Shown one piece after another: positions 25,818 through 34,682 of a DNA stretch of 64,000 nucleotides. Origin of the DNA: Bradyrhizobium macuxiense (GTDB lineage Bacteria; Pseudomonadota; Alphaproteobacteria; Rhizobiales; Xanthobacteraceae). The stretch is from the NCBI RefSeq assembly GCF_007993935.1, contig NZ_VITY01000001.1, forward strand, positions 434,001 to 498,000, read 5' to 3'. The position numbers were made by a program, and so were the translations under genes. The notes beneath the pieces are model-generated. The model did not search any database, was not told where the DNA came from, and worked only from the letters and a program-made list of their open reading frames with translations. Position 1 is the first letter of the stretch. Each line of letters opens with the position of its first letter.

Positions 25818-26954
25818 ATGACGCCGACGTTCAATCGCGCGCGCTCCATTCTCACTGGATTGTTTCTCTCCGCCGGCATCGCATCATCCGCCCTTTTTAT
25901 TCAGCCAGCGCCCGTCAGGGCCGGTGACGTCCCGACCTTCGCGGTCGATCCGTCCTGGCCGAAGCAGCTTCCCAACAACTGGATCATCGGCCAGGTCGGC
26001 GGCATCACCGTCGACTGGCAGGGGCACATCTGGGTGGTCCACCGCCCGCGCTCGCTGACCGACGGCGAGAAGGCCGCGAGCCTAACCCCGCCGCGCGCGA
26101 AATGCTGCGTGGCGGCGCCGCCGGTGCTCGAATTCGATGTCGACGGTAATCTGCTGCGCGCCTGGGGCGGCCCCGGCGACGGCTATCAATGGGTCGGCCG
26201 CGAGCATGGCATCGAGGTCGACGAGCGCGGCTTCGTCTGGATCGGCGGCAATGCCGATGACGACAGCGAAATCCTGAAGTTCTCGCTCGACGGCAAGTAT
26301 CTCGGCCAGATCGGCAAAATCGCAGCCCGCACCAACAGCAACGACACCACCCAGCTCGGCCGCCCCGCCGAGATGGCGATCGACCAGGCGGCCAACGAGC
26401 TCTACATCGCCGACGGCTACGGCAACCGACGCGTCATTGTGTTCGACGCCACCACGCTGGCCTACAAGCGGCACTGGGGCGGCTATGGCAAGCTGCCCAC
26501 CGACGACAAGCAACCGCCTTATGATCCAAGCGCCGCGGTGCAGGAGCAGTTCGGCAACCCCGTGCATTGCATCAAGATCGCCAATGACGGGCTGGTCTAT
26601 GTCTGCGACCGCAGCCAGGACCGCATCCAGGTGTTCCAGAAGAACGGCACCTTCGTCAGGGAATGGTTCTACGAGAAGAACACCCGCGGCGACGGCGCGG
26701 TGTTCGATCTCGCGCTGTGGCCCGATCCGAAGCAGACCTATCTGCTCAACGCAGACGGCGCCAACAACGAGATCCGCGTACTCAAGCGCGACGACGGTTC
26801 AGTGGTCGGCACCTTCGGCCATAGCGGCCGCAATGCCGGACAGTTCGCGCTGCTGCACGTCATGGCGGTCGACCAGAAGGGCAATGTCTACACCGGCGAG
26901 GTCGAGGGCAAGCGGATCCAGAAGTTCAAGCTGACCTCGGACGCGCTCAAATAA
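25818..26954 (+). CDS. Exported NHL-repeat beta-propeller protein
   Basis: A 378-aa protein with a signal peptide (residues 1-35, ending APVRAGD) and repeated NHL-type blades, for example WVGREHGIEVDERGFVWIGG, PAEMAIDQAANELYIADGYG and NPVHCIKIANDGLVYVCDR. The fold is a six-bladed propeller like that of peptidyl-amidating lyase, but no catalytic activity can be assigned. ATG 25818 is chosen for the signal peptide and the GGGAGG just upstream. It may be a periplasmic binding or scaffold protein. Confidence 0.82.
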   Translation: MTPTFNRARSILTGLFLSAGIASSALFIQPAPVRAGDVPTFAVDPSWPKQLPNNWIIGQVGGITVDWQGHIWVVHRPRSLTDGEKAASLTPPRAKCCVAAPPVLEFDVDGNLLRAWGGPGDGYQWVGREHGIEVDERGFVWIGGNADDDSEILKFSLDGKYLGQIGKIAARTNSNDTTQLGRPAEMAIDQAANELYIADGYGNRRVIVFDATTLAYKRHWGGYGKLPTDDKQPPYDPSAAVQEQFGNPVHCIKIANDGLVYVCDRSQDRIQVFQKNGTFVREWFYEKNTRGDGAVFDLALWPDPKQTYLLNADGANNEIRVLKRDDGSVVGTFGHSGRNAGQFALLHVMAVDQKGNVYTGEVEGKRIQKFKLTSDALK

Positions 26955-27105
26955 GCATGACGGCGGGATGACGCTTCGACGTAGTTCATTCGGCTTTATG
27001 CGGATTGCCGCATCCACCCGGACAGGGTAAGCGGGAACTCGAACGACCGGCACAAGGCTCCGCAAGAGGGCCGTCCGGAAATAATCACAGTGGAGGGAAT
27101 GTCTG

Positions 27106-28332
27106 ATGACGACGACGCTCGCACGGCGCCATGCCGTGCTTCTCGCTTGCGCTGCACTCGGCCTTGCTACCCCTGCCTTTGCGCAGGACAAGAACGTCAA
27201 GATCGGCGTGCTGAACGACATGTCGGGGCTCTACGCCGACATCGGCGGCCCGAACTCGGTCGCCGCGGCCAACATGGCGGTGGAAGATTCCGGCCTGCGC
27301 GCCAAGGGCTGGAAGATCGAGGTGGTCAGCGGCGATCACCAGAACAAGCCCGACGTCGGCGTCAACATCGCGCGCAACTGGATCGACAACGAGAAGGTCG
27401 ACATCATCACAGACACGCCGAACTCCGGCGTTGCGCTGGCGGTGAGCAACCTCGCCAAGGAGAAGAACTCGATCGTGCTCAACTCGGGGGCTGCGACCGC
27501 CGACCTCACCGGCAAGGCCTGCAACGCCAACACGATCTCCTACACGTTCGACACCTACATGCTCGCCAACGGCACCGGCAAGGCGCTGACCAAGGCCGGC
27601 GGCGACAGCTGGTTCTTCCTCACCGCCGACTACGCCTTCGGCCATGCGCTCGAGCGCGACACCTCGGCGGTCGTCACCGCCAACGGCGGCAAGGTGCTCG
27701 GCGGCGTCAAGCACCCGCTTAACACCGCCGACTTCTCCTCGTTCCTGCTGCAGGCGCAGGCTTCCAAGGCCAAGATCATCGGCCTCGCCAATGCCGGCGG
27801 CGACACCACCAACGCGATCAAGCAGGCGTCCGAATTCGGCATCACCGCGGGCGGACAGAAGCTCGCGGCGCTGCTGCTGTTCGTCAACGACGTGCACGCG
27901 CTGGGCCTCAAGATCGCGCAGGGCCTCACCTTCACCGAGTCGTTCTACTGGGACATGAACGACCAGACCCGCGCCTGGTCGAAGCGCTTCCAGAAGGTCT
28001 CGCCGAAGGGCTCGATGCCCTCGATGACGGTGGCCGGCGTCTATGCCGGCGTGCTGCATTACCTGAAGGCGCTCGACGCGATGGGCGGCAATCCGCATGA
28101 CGGCGCCAAGGTCGTCGCCAAGATGAAGGAGATCCCGACCGACGATCCGCTGTTCGGCAAGGGTCCGCTGCGGATCGACGGCCGCCGCATCATCCCGGCC
28201 TATCTGTTCGAGGTGAAGAAGCCGGAAGAGTCCAAATATCCGTGGGACTATTACAAGCTGATCGCCACCATCTCGCCGGAAGACGCCGCCAAGCCGCTCG
28301 AGGCCAGCGATTGTCCGCTGGTGAAGAAATAA
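27106..28332 (+). CDS. Orphan branched-chain amino-acid type substrate-binding protein
   Basis: A 408-aa periplasmic binding protein of the LivK class (type I fold, Peripla_BP_6) with a signal peptide ending TPAFAQD. It is closely similar over its whole length to the SBP at 45891-47111, with long shared stretches such as GGVKHPLNTADFSSFLLQAQ and ASKAKIIGLANAGGDTTN. Unlike that copy, no permease or ATPase genes are beside it, so it probably feeds a transporter elsewhere, perhaps the LIV system at 44-48.7 kb. A GGAGGG site precedes the start. Confidence 0.92.
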   Translation: MTTTLARRHAVLLACAALGLATPAFAQDKNVKIGVLNDMSGLYADIGGPNSVAAANMAVEDSGLRAKGWKIEVVSGDHQNKPDVGVNIARNWIDNEKVDIITDTPNSGVALAVSNLAKEKNSIVLNSGAATADLTGKACNANTISYTFDTYMLANGTGKALTKAGGDSWFFLTADYAFGHALERDTSAVVTANGGKVLGGVKHPLNTADFSSFLLQAQASKAKIIGLANAGGDTTNAIKQASEFGITAGGQKLAALLLFVNDVHALGLKIAQGLTFTESFYWDMNDQTRAWSKRFQKVSPKGSMPSMTVAGVYAGVLHYLKALDAMGGNPHDGAKVVAKMKEIPTDDPLFGKGPLRIDGRRIIPAYLFEVKKPEESKYPWDYYKLIATISPEDAAKPLEASDCPLVKK

Positions 28333-28349
28333 GAAGCGCACCATTCCTG

Positions 28350-28435
28350 CGTCATTGCGAGCGAAGCGAAGCAATCCATAGCACCGCAAACGCGGCACGA
28401 TGGATTGCTTCGTCGCTTCGCTCCTCGCAATGACG
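28350..28435. repeat. Long inverted repeat CGTCATTGCGAG, copy 2
   Basis: An 86-bp relative of the element at 25646-25734, running from CGTCATTGCGAGCGAAGCGA to CTCGCAATGACG with inner GAAGCAATCCAT / ATGGATTGCTTC arms. It lies between the convergent SBP and DUF2147 genes and could end both transcripts. Confidence 0.8.
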
Positions 28436-28466
28436 TCCACAGCGAGCTAACCCACCCGACGCTTCA

Positions 28467-29030
28467 TCACTTCGCCGCCGCCTTCCGCGCCGGCGGCGGC
28501 AGCGAGGCCCATTCCCGGTCGGCGCGCGGGCCGCCGACGTCGCCGGTCAGGCCGACGAGCTGTCCGGGCTGCACGTCGAGCGTTTGCGTCCAGGTCTGGG
28601 TCTGGCACAAGAACTTCATCAGACATCCCTTCAGCTTCAGCCGGTCGGATTTGTCGCGCCACAGCGAGACCGAATAGGACTTGCCGTCCTCGGCGTTGTA
28701 GATGTCGCCGTCGAACCGGCCCTCCGGCGACAGCTTCAATCCGAGGATCAGCTGATGGCCGAGCAGCGCGCGCGTTCGCTTCTCGGGATCGGAATTGAGG
28801 CTGTCGCGGAGCGGCTGGCCGCGTGGATCGAGCGGATCCTTCATCCACACGATGAAGCCGCAGATGCGGTCGCGCGCGCTGCCGCAGCGCTCGAGGCGGA
28901 TGCGGGCCTGTCCGTTTTCGGTCAGCCAGGTGCCGCTGGGATCGGCGGGGATCGTCTCGGCGCGGCCGGTCGAGCTCATCAGCAAGGCGGCGACGAGGCT
29001 GCGCAGAAACATGCGAACCAGAAAGTTCAT
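28467..29030 (-). CDS. DUF2147-family exported protein
   Basis: A 187-aa protein with an N-terminal signal (MNFLVRMFLRSLVAALLMSS) followed by the DUF2147 pattern: GTWLTENGQARIRLERCG, ICGFIVWMKDPLDPRG and a GRFDGDIYNAEDGKSYS segment, rich in Trp and Gly. Proteins of this family are periplasmic beta-rich proteins of unknown function. A second in-frame Met (residue 7) is a possible start. It is convergent with the orphan SBP; DUF3313 lies upstream on the same strand. Confidence 0.82.
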   Translation of the reverse strand: MNFLVRMFLRSLVAALLMSSTGRAETIPADPSGTWLTENGQARIRLERCGSARDRICGFIVWMKDPLDPRGQPLRDSLNSDPEKRTRALLGHQLILGLKLSPEGRFDGDIYNAEDGKSYSVSLWRDKSDRLKLKGCLMKFLCQTQTWTQTLDVQPGQLVGLTGDVGGPRADREWASLPPPARKAAAK

Positions 29031-29081
29031 TGTCCAGGACCTTTCAGTGTCAGATGATTTGCAGGACGTGCGCGACGCGCC

Positions 29082-29744
29082 TCACTTCAGTTGTGCCATG
29101 AAGGCATCGGCACCCTTGTCGATGCCGGTGGTGGCGGCGGCGAGATCGCCGACGCTGGCCTTGATGTCGTAGGCGTTGGGATACTGCTTGCTGACGTAGG
29201 CACCGAGCAGGCGTGCGGTCGAACTGTCGAACATCTCGACGGCATAGATCACCGAGCCCGTCATCGTGCCCTCGCCGTCGCGCGCGGCCTGCACGCCGTT
29301 GTAGATCGCGCCGGCCATATCGAAGCGCGACAGCGTGCCGAGCACCGGCGTGTTGGCGACCGCGCCAGTCAACGTCAGCCGCACGCGGAACGTATTGGGC
29401 CCGCGCGCATTCACCAGCGTGAAGCGGCCGCGCAATTTGTCGGCGAATCGGGTCTGCATGTAGGCGGCGAGCGTCTCCTTGTCCTTCTCGGACATGTTGC
29501 CGAACTGATGATCGGCGCCGCGATAGATCACGACCGGATCGAGCATCACCTTGTTGTAGCTCCGCCAGTCGACCGGCGGGGCATAGCGATACGGCACGCG
29601 GCCTGAGGAATCCGACGTGTCAGGCGTCATGTAGGCCGATGAGGCCACCTCCGAATAAGCCACCGGCGTGACGGCGGCACATCCTCCGGCGAGGACGCAA
29701 AGCGCCATCGCTCCCAGACCGCGCACGGCGATCGAGCTCTCCAT
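29082..29744 (-). CDS. DUF3313-family lipoprotein
   Basis: A 220-aa predicted lipoprotein. The lipobox is LAGGC near residue 22 (after an Ala/Leu-rich signal). The mature part contains WRSYNKVMLDPVVIYRGADH and a later RVRLTLTGAVANTPVLG, consistent with the DUF3313 family of bacterial envelope lipoproteins. The function is unknown. A palindromic site at 29889-29909, matching one at 31290, lies about 150 bp upstream and may place it under the TetR regulator at 30138. Confidence 0.8.
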   Translation of the reverse strand: MESSIAVRGLGAMALCVLAGGCAAVTPVAYSEVASSAYMTPDTSDSSGRVPYRYAPPVDWRSYNKVMLDPVVIYRGADHQFGNMSEKDKETLAAYMQTRFADKLRGRFTLVNARGPNTFRVRLTLTGAVANTPVLGTLSRFDMAGAIYNGVQAARDGEGTMTGSVIYAVEMFDSSTARLLGAYVSKQYPNAYDIKASVGDLAAATTGIDKGADAFMAQLK

Positions 29745-29888
29745 TCCAATCTCCTCATCCGACCTTGAAGCGGAAGAGCAGCTCGGCCGCAGCCGCGTCC
29801 GGGGCTAAAGTTACGGCTGCGGCCGTCACTGCCGATCTGGCTCGCTGTGAGCGCGCCGCCAGACCTTGCCTCAGTGCGACCATCTATA

Positions 29889-29909
29889 AAACCGACCAGG
29901 CGGTTTGTA
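29889..29909. promoter_or_regulatory. Palindromic TetR-type site ahead of the DUF3313 lipoprotein
   Basis: The pattern AAACC-N8-GGTTTGTA occurs here with spacer GACCAGGC and at 31290-31310 with spacer AACCGGAT. The two 21-bp sites differ at only four positions. They bracket the TetR gene at 30138-30800, so it is a likely shared operator. The rest of the 29745-30137 gap holds the hairpin at 30075 and nothing else recognised. Confidence 0.6.
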
Positions 29910-30074
29910 AAGTTGCAATCGCAGGAACCGCGACGAAAAAAATTCGGCGGTCGAAGTGTCGTGAAGACTTGTGAGGTCGCACCGCGAATGACGGCCGGGC
30001 GTTGTCACAAACCCGAGATATCTCTTGTGGTACGGCAGCAGCCGCCGGGGGATTTCAGGGGCCCGGTGCCGATC

Positions 30075-30114
30075 CAACGCCGCCAAGCGATCATATTCCG
30101 CTTGGGCGGCGTTG
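30075..30114 (-). terminator. Hairpin after the TetR gene
   Basis: The arms CAACGCCGCCAAGCG and CGCTTGGGCGGCGTTG pair with one bulged base around a loop of about 9 nt. It lies 24 bp downstream of the TetR stop codon. No T-run follows, so termination is only probable. Confidence 0.45.
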
Positions 30115-30137
30115 TGTTTGCGGGCAGCGCAGGCGCT

Positions 30138-30800
30138 TCAGCTTCGCTTGCGGGCCGATGCCGACTTTGTGGCCCGCGACGCCGATGCCCCGCGCGCCGC
30201 CGCGGCCCTGGACGGCTTTGCGGCCGCCGGCGCGCCCTGCTCCATCGCCGTCCATTTGCCGTCGTCGAGCAACCGCTCGAACAGCCGATCGCGCTCGGCA
30301 TCGGTCAGCGACGACAGACCGAACAGCGAGCTCAACAGCAGTCCCCGCGCCGCCGCCCAGCGCAGCAGCGCAAGATCCGGATCGCGCGCCTCGGCCTTCA
30401 TGCGCGCGACCTTCTCGATGTCGACATCGCGCGGCATGGCCATCAATTCCGGATTCTCGTTCATCGCGGCCAGCAGTGCAAACGCCCCCGACCTCGGCGT
30501 CGAGATCGCCTCACGCAGCGTTGCGATCTGCGCCGCCAGCTCCGGCTGGTCCGTGGTCTCGCGCGCCTTCTCGAGGTAGCGGTTCGAGAACGCCTCGAAA
30601 TAGGCCATCTGCTGCTCGAGCAGAGCGCGCAGCACCGCCTCCTTGGTGCGGAACTGATGCATCACGCCGCCCTTGCTGAGACCGCTCTCGCGCGCGATCG
30701 CATCCAGCGTCAGGCGCCCGGGACCATCGCGCGTCACGATGGTGATCGCGGCGTCGAGCGCGGCGGTGCGGGAGCGTTCCGAGCGGGAAGGATTGTCCAT
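30138..30800 (-). CDS. TetR/AcrR-family regulator
   Basis: A 220-aa regulator. The DNA-binding domain occupies residues 8-55, including ALDAAITIVTRDGPGRLTLD and IARESGLSKGGVMHQFRTKE. The C-terminal ligand domain ends in a basic Ala/Arg-rich tail with many Lys and Arg. Two closely matching palindromes flank the gene (29889 and 31290), one before the DUF3313 gene and one before the genes at 30947 and 31425, so these may form its regulon. No site was seen at its own start. Confidence 0.9.
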   Translation of the reverse strand: MDNPSRSERSRTAALDAAITIVTRDGPGRLTLDAIARESGLSKGGVMHQFRTKEAVLRALLEQQMAYFEAFSNRYLEKARETTDQPELAAQIATLREAISTPRSGAFALLAAMNENPELMAMPRDVDIEKVARMKAEARDPDLALLRWAAARGLLLSSLFGLSSLTDAERDRLFERLLDDGKWTAMEQGAPAAAKPSRAAAARGASASRATKSASARKRS

Positions 30801-30946
30801 GGGATGACTTACTCAGGAAGGAGTCGCGTGAGCACAGTATCTCAGCGGCCTTGGTCAATCTCAAGCGCGGCATCCGTTTCGGCCACGCAACGCGAACGAT
30901 GTGCCCGAAATGCCGGCGCCGGCTTCGGGTGGTGCATGCTAGTCGC

Positions 30947-31228
30947 TCACGCGCAAGCGCCTTCGCTGCCGTAGACTTTCCGGAGCCGGCGGCGCAGGCC
31001 GTGCAGGAAACCGTGGGCGATCCGGCCGATCACCCGTTCCCCTCGCCCGCGCGCGCGGGCGACAGACTGCGCATCGGCATAGCTGGCGGCGACGATCGTG
31101 CCGTGCCTGCCGCCATCGAGTTTCAGGTCGGTCAGATAGACGAGGCTGCGCGCCGTCAGCAACGCCGCCTGTGCGTCGCTGAAGCACGTCAGTTCATCGC
31201 AGGTATCGGCGGCCGCGTCGTTCACCAT
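30947..31228 (-). CDS. Small hypothetical protein
   Basis: A 93-aa protein with a Cys pair near the N-terminus (TCDELTCFSDAQ) and a basic C-terminal helix (HGFLHGLRRRLRKVYG). The strong AGGAGGAG ribosome binding site immediately upstream supports real translation. No family was recognised. It is divergent from the SnoaL-like gene at 31425, with the palindrome at 31290 between them, so both may answer to the TetR regulator next door. Confidence 0.6.
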   Translation of the reverse strand: MVNDAAADTCDELTCFSDAQAALLTARSLVYLTDLKLDGGRHGTIVAASYADAQSVARARGRGERVIGRIAHGFLHGLRRRLRKVYGSEGACA

Positions 31229-31289
31229 GCTCCTCCTGGCAGAGCGGCCCCGGAGCGAGGCACGCCTCTTCAGTCGTCATCACCTATAC

Positions 31290-31310
31290 AAACCAACCGG
31301 ATGGTTTGTA
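31290..31310. promoter_or_regulatory. Palindromic TetR-type site between divergent genes
   Basis: The core AAACC-N8-GGTTTGTA is extended on the left by TAC, giving a near-perfect 24-bp palindrome from 31287. It lies between the start of the 93-aa gene (31228) and the SnoaL-like gene (31425), and closely matches 29889-29909. Confidence 0.65.
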
Positions 31311-31424
31311 AATAGGCAAAATAACGCAATCGTCATTGAAGCGGCCGTCGGGCGCGTGTCGGACAGGCGCACCCACGTTCGTCCTCGAGGCATCGATCCA
31401 GCCAACACCCGGAGCATGCGAGCG

Positions 31425-31817
31425 ATGACACAGCAGAAACAAACGGCGGAAGCCGAAATCAGGTCACTGATCGACGCCTGGGCGGACGCCGTCCGCAGAC
31501 AGGACTATCCCGGCGTTCTCGCCCATCACGATCAGGACATCGTGATGTTCGACGTACCTCCGCCGTTGCAGTCGCGCGGATTGGATGAGTACAGGAAGAC
31601 GTGGGACCTGTTCTACAGCTGTTACCGTCCCTCTCACGCCTTCAATATCGAAGAGATCGCGATCACGGCCGGCGACGACGTGGCTTTCGCGGTGATGGTG
31701 ATGCGTTGCGGCCCGCCCGACGCCACGTTCCAGTTCCGGCTGACGATCGGACTGCGTAAGGTCGACGGCGATTGGCGCATCACGCACGAACACCATTCGG
31801 TGCCGGCGACGGACTAG
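31425..31817 (+). CDS. SnoaL-like / NTF2-fold protein
   Basis: A 130-aa protein of the NTF2-like superfamily. The pattern IRSLIDAWADAVRRQDYPG, the HHDQDIVMFDVPPPL strand and the terminal RLTIGLRKVDGDWRITHEHH are typical of SnoaL/DUF4440-type proteins, which may bind or isomerise small ligands. ATG 31425 is preferred over 31416 because GGAG at 31411 is then 10 nt away. It may be controlled by the TetR site at 31290. Confidence 0.82.
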   Translation: MTQQKQTAEAEIRSLIDAWADAVRRQDYPGVLAHHDQDIVMFDVPPPLQSRGLDEYRKTWDLFYSCYRPSHAFNIEEIAITAGDDVAFAVMVMRCGPPDATFQFRLTIGLRKVDGDWRITHEHHSVPATD

Positions 31818-31821
31818 AATT

Positions 31822-31906
31822 GTAGGGTGGGTTAGGCGAAGCCGTAACCCGCCATTGTTTCCGCGGTAAGCAAGTCGGTGGGTTACGCTTCGCTAACCCA
31901 CCCTAC
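31822..31906. repeat. Long inverted repeat GTAGGGTGGGTTAG overlapping the MFS stop codon
   Basis: An 85-bp element with arms GTAGGGTGGGTTAGGCGAAG and CTTCGCTAACCCACCCTAC. Its right end includes the last codon and TAG stop of the MFS gene (31903-31905). It may terminate the MFS transcript; the related SnoaL gene ends 5 bp before it on the other side. Confidence 0.75.
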
Positions 31907-33150
31907 GCAGTCGTCTTCGCCGCCGTCGCCCGCGCGGCGATGGCGAGCGCGAGCAGCAAGAGCGCGCCGGCCAGATAGAACGGCGCGCCGGGCATCTTCA
32001 GCGGCGCGTTGTCGCCGATGAAATAGGCAAACGTCAGCGTGAACAGGAACGGGCCGATCAATTCCGACATGCTCTGCACGCTCGAGGTCGCGCCCTGCAA
32101 CTGGCCCTGCTGGTCTGCGGCGACGAGCTGCGTCGTCAATGCCTGGGTCGCGGCGCCGGAAATGCCCCACAGCGCCATCACGGGAATGCCGATCCAGAAC
32201 AGCTGGCCAGTCGGCGCCGCGCCGAAGATCACGAAGCCCAAGGCGCCGCAGACCAGGCCGAGGAACAGCGCGTTGCGCTCGCCGAGCAGCTTGACGATCG
32301 GGCCGATCGCCGCGCCCTGCACGACCATGCCGCAGAGCCCGACCAGCGCCAGCGTCGCGCCGACGGTGCCGGTGTCCCAGCCGTAGCGATGGGTGGCGTA
32401 GAGCACGAACACCGAGGGCAGCACGACATGCGCGAGCTGGCCGAAGAAAGTCGCGAGCGACAGGCCGGCGAGTGTCGGGTTCGAACGCAGGAATTGCAGC
32501 GCGCCGATCGGATTGGCGCTCTTCCATTTGAACGGCGCGCGCCGCTCCGCCGGCAGCGATTCCGGCAGGATGAACAGGCCGTAGAGTCCGTTGACGAAGC
32601 TCAGCCCCGCCGCCGCCCAGAACGGCAGCCGCGGATCGATCTCGCCGAGCAGGCCGCCCAGCGCCGGCCCCATGATGAAGCCTGCGCCGAACGCGACGCC
32701 GATCTTGCCGAACATCGCGGCGCGCTGCTCCGGCGCGGTGACGTCGGCGATGTAGGCGAACACGGTCGAGATGCTCGACGAGGTGATGCCGGAGATCGCC
32801 CGCCCGATGAACAGCCAGATCAGGTTCGGCGCCAGCGCCATCAGCACATAGTCGGCGGAAAGGCCGAAATTCGACAGCAGCACCACCGGCCGGCGGCCGA
32901 AGCGATCGGACAACGCGCCCAGGATCGGCGAGCAGACGAACTGCATCAATGCCCAGATCGAGCCGAACACGCCGAAGATACGCGCCGCATTGGCGGTGTC
33001 GTTGTTGACGAAGCCTTCGATCAATTTTGGGAGGATCGGGATGATGATCCCGAGCGCCAACATGTCGAGCAGCAGCGTGACGAAGATGAAGATCACCGCG
33101 CCGCTGCGCGCCGATGGCGCGGTAGCGTTAGTCCCCGCCGCTTCACTCAT
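31903..33150 (-). CDS. TCR/Tet-type MFS drug transporter
   Basis: A 415-aa transporter with twelve predicted membrane segments. Motif A between TM2 and TM3 reads [14 protein letters not shown], and the sequence [16 protein letters not shown] region before it fits the TetA/TCR group of proton-driven efflux pumps. The start ATG overlaps the der stop by four bases (ATGA, 33147-33150), so translation is coupled to der. The longer open frame upstream belongs to der's opposite frame. The substrate is not predictable. Confidence 0.88.
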   Translation of the reverse strand: MSEAAGTNATAPSARSGAVIFIFVTLLLDMLALGIIIPILPKLIEGFVNNDTANAARIFGVFGSIWALMQFVCSPILGALSDRFGRRPVVLLSNFGLSADYVLMALAPNLIWLFIGRAISGITSSSISTVFAYIADVTAPEQRAAMFGKIGVAFGAGFIMGPALGGLLGEIDPRLPFWAAAGLSFVNGLYGLFILPESLPAERRAPFKWKSANPIGALQFLRSNPTLAGLSLATFFGQLAHVVLPSVFVLYATHRYGWDTGTVGATLALVGLCGMVVQGAAIGPIVKLLGERNALFLGLVCGALGFVIFGAAPTGQLFWIGIPVMALWGISGAATQALTTQLVAADQQGQLQGATSSVQSMSELIGPFLFTLTFAYFIGDNAPLKMPGAPFYLAGALLLLALAIAARATAAKTTA

Positions 33151-34529
33151 GACGGCCGTTTGCGCTTGTGAGCAAACGGATTTGCCTTTTCTCTCAGCGT
33201 AATACGAATGGGCGTGCCCGGCAGATCGAAGGTCTCGCGCAGCGAGTTGATGAGATAGCGCAGATAGGATCGCGGGATCGCGTCGGCGCGCGAGCAGAAC
33301 AGCACGAAGCTCGGCGGCCGCGCCTTCACCTGCGTGATGTAGTTCAGCTTCAGCCGGCGTCCCGAGACCGCCGGCGGCGGGTTGGCCTGGATCGCCTGCT
33401 CGAACCAGCGATTGAGCGCCGAGGTCGGCAGGCGCCGGTTCCAGACCGCATAGGCTTCCTGGATCGCCGTCATCAACCGGTCGATGCCCTCGCCCATCAG
33501 GCCGGAGACAGCGACGATCGGCGCACCCTTGACCTGCGGCAGCCAGTGATCGGCATCGGTGCGCAGCTGCGATATCTGGTTCGGCTTGCGCTCGACGAGG
33601 TCCCATTTGTTGACCGCGAGCACGATCGCACGGCCCTCGCGCTCGATCAGGTCCGCGATCCGCAGGTCCTGCTCCTCGAACTTGTTCTGCGCGTCCATCA
33701 TCATGACCACGACCTCAGCGAAGCGCACCGCGCGCAGCGCGTCGGCGACCGAGAGCTTTTCCAGCTTCTCCTCGATCCGCGAGCGGCGGCGCAGGCCGGC
33801 GGTATCGAACACCCGGAACTGGCGGCCCTGCCAGGTGATCTCGACCGCGATGGAATCGCGCGTGGTGCCGGCCTCGGGACTGGTCAGCAGCCGCTCCTCG
33901 CCGAGCAGATGATTGATCAGCGTCGACTTGCCGGCGTTGGGGCGGCCGACGATGGCGACGCGGATCGGGCGCTGCGCGGCCTCCTCCTCGGAGATGTCCT
34001 CGTCGTCCTCGATCTCGTCATCTTCATCTGACGTCTCGGGCACCAGCGCGCTCAGCGCCTCGTGGAGGTCGCCCATGCCCTCGCCATGCTCGGCCGAGAT
34101 CTGCACGGGATCGCCGAGGCCGAGCGCGTAAGATTCCATCGCCCCGATCTCGCCATGCTTGCCCTCGGCCTTGTTGGCGACCAGCACCACCGGCTTGTTG
34201 GCCTTGCGGGCGAAGTCGGCGAAGGCGCGGTCGGTCGGCGTCAGGCCGACGCGGGCATCGATCACGAACATCAGGGCGTCGGCGAGCTCGATCGCGGTTT
34301 CGGTCTGCTCCTGCATCCGCGCCGTCAGCGAGCCCTTGGCGCCCTCGTCGAGCCCCGCGGTGTCGATGATGGTGAAGTCGAGGTCGTAGAGCTTGGCCTG
34401 GCCCTCGCGGCGGTCACGCGTGACGCCGGGCTCGTCATCGACCAGCGCGAGCTTCTGGCCGACCAGGCGGTTGAACAGCGTCGACTTTCCGACATTGGGC
34501 CGGCCGATAATGGCGATGGTAAAAGACAT
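33147..34529 (-). CDS. der: Ribosome-assembly GTPase Der (EngA)
   Basis: An essential GTPase with two tandem G domains that aids 50S assembly. G1 motifs are [11 protein letters not shown] in the first domain and [11 protein letters not shown] in the second; the G3 motifs are DTAGLDEGA and DTAGLRRR. The C-terminal KH-like domain includes [19 protein letters not shown]. An Asp/Glu-rich linker (near residues 160-175) joins the domains. The start is [18 protein letters not shown]-like element separates it from the lipoprotein gene upstream. Confidence 0.96.
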   Translation of the reverse strand: MSFTIAIIGRPNVGKSTLFNRLVGQKLALVDDEPGVTRDRREGQAKLYDLDFTIIDTAGLDEGAKGSLTARMQEQTETAIELADALMFVIDARVGLTPTDRAFADFARKANKPVVLVANKAEGKHGEIGAMESYALGLGDPVQISAEHGEGMGDLHEALSALVPETSDEDDEIEDDEDISEEEAAQRPIRVAIVGRPNAGKSTLINHLLGEERLLTSPEAGTTRDSIAVEITWQGRQFRVFDTAGLRRRSRIEEKLEKLSVADALRAVRFAEVVVMMMDAQNKFEEQDLRIADLIEREGRAIVLAVNKWDLVERKPNQISQLRTDADHWLPQVKGAPIVAVSGLMGEGIDRLMTAIQEAYAVWNRRLPTSALNRWFEQAIQANPPPAVSGRRLKLNYITQVKARPPSFVLFCSRADAIPRSYLRYLINSLRETFDLPGTPIRITLREKANPFAHKRKRPS

Positions 34530-34635
34530 GGATGATCCCGGCGCCGCGGCACGACGCACGTCAATGAATTGAAGCAGGAGCCTAGCGCGCGACGCGATTG
34601 GGTTGAACCGTCATCGCGCTCTAGATTCTTGTTTT

Positions 34636-34682
34636 AGCATGATCTTTTCGGAAAACCGCTTCGCACTTTTCCGGATCATGCC
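34636..34682. repeat. AGCATGATC element, copy 2
   Basis: A 47-bp imperfect palindrome from AGCATGATCTTTTCGGAAAA to CCGGATCATGCC, in the opposite orientation to the copy at 19771. GATTCTTGTTTT lies directly before it, the same linker that joins other palindromes at 1438-1450. It ends at the stop codon of the lipoprotein gene. Confidence 0.8.

Noticed and set aside
30801..30840. Weak inverted repeat ACTC-N6-GAGT before the TetR gene at 30138
   Set aside because: Arms of only four bases are expected by chance, and it does not match the two strong palindromes nearby.
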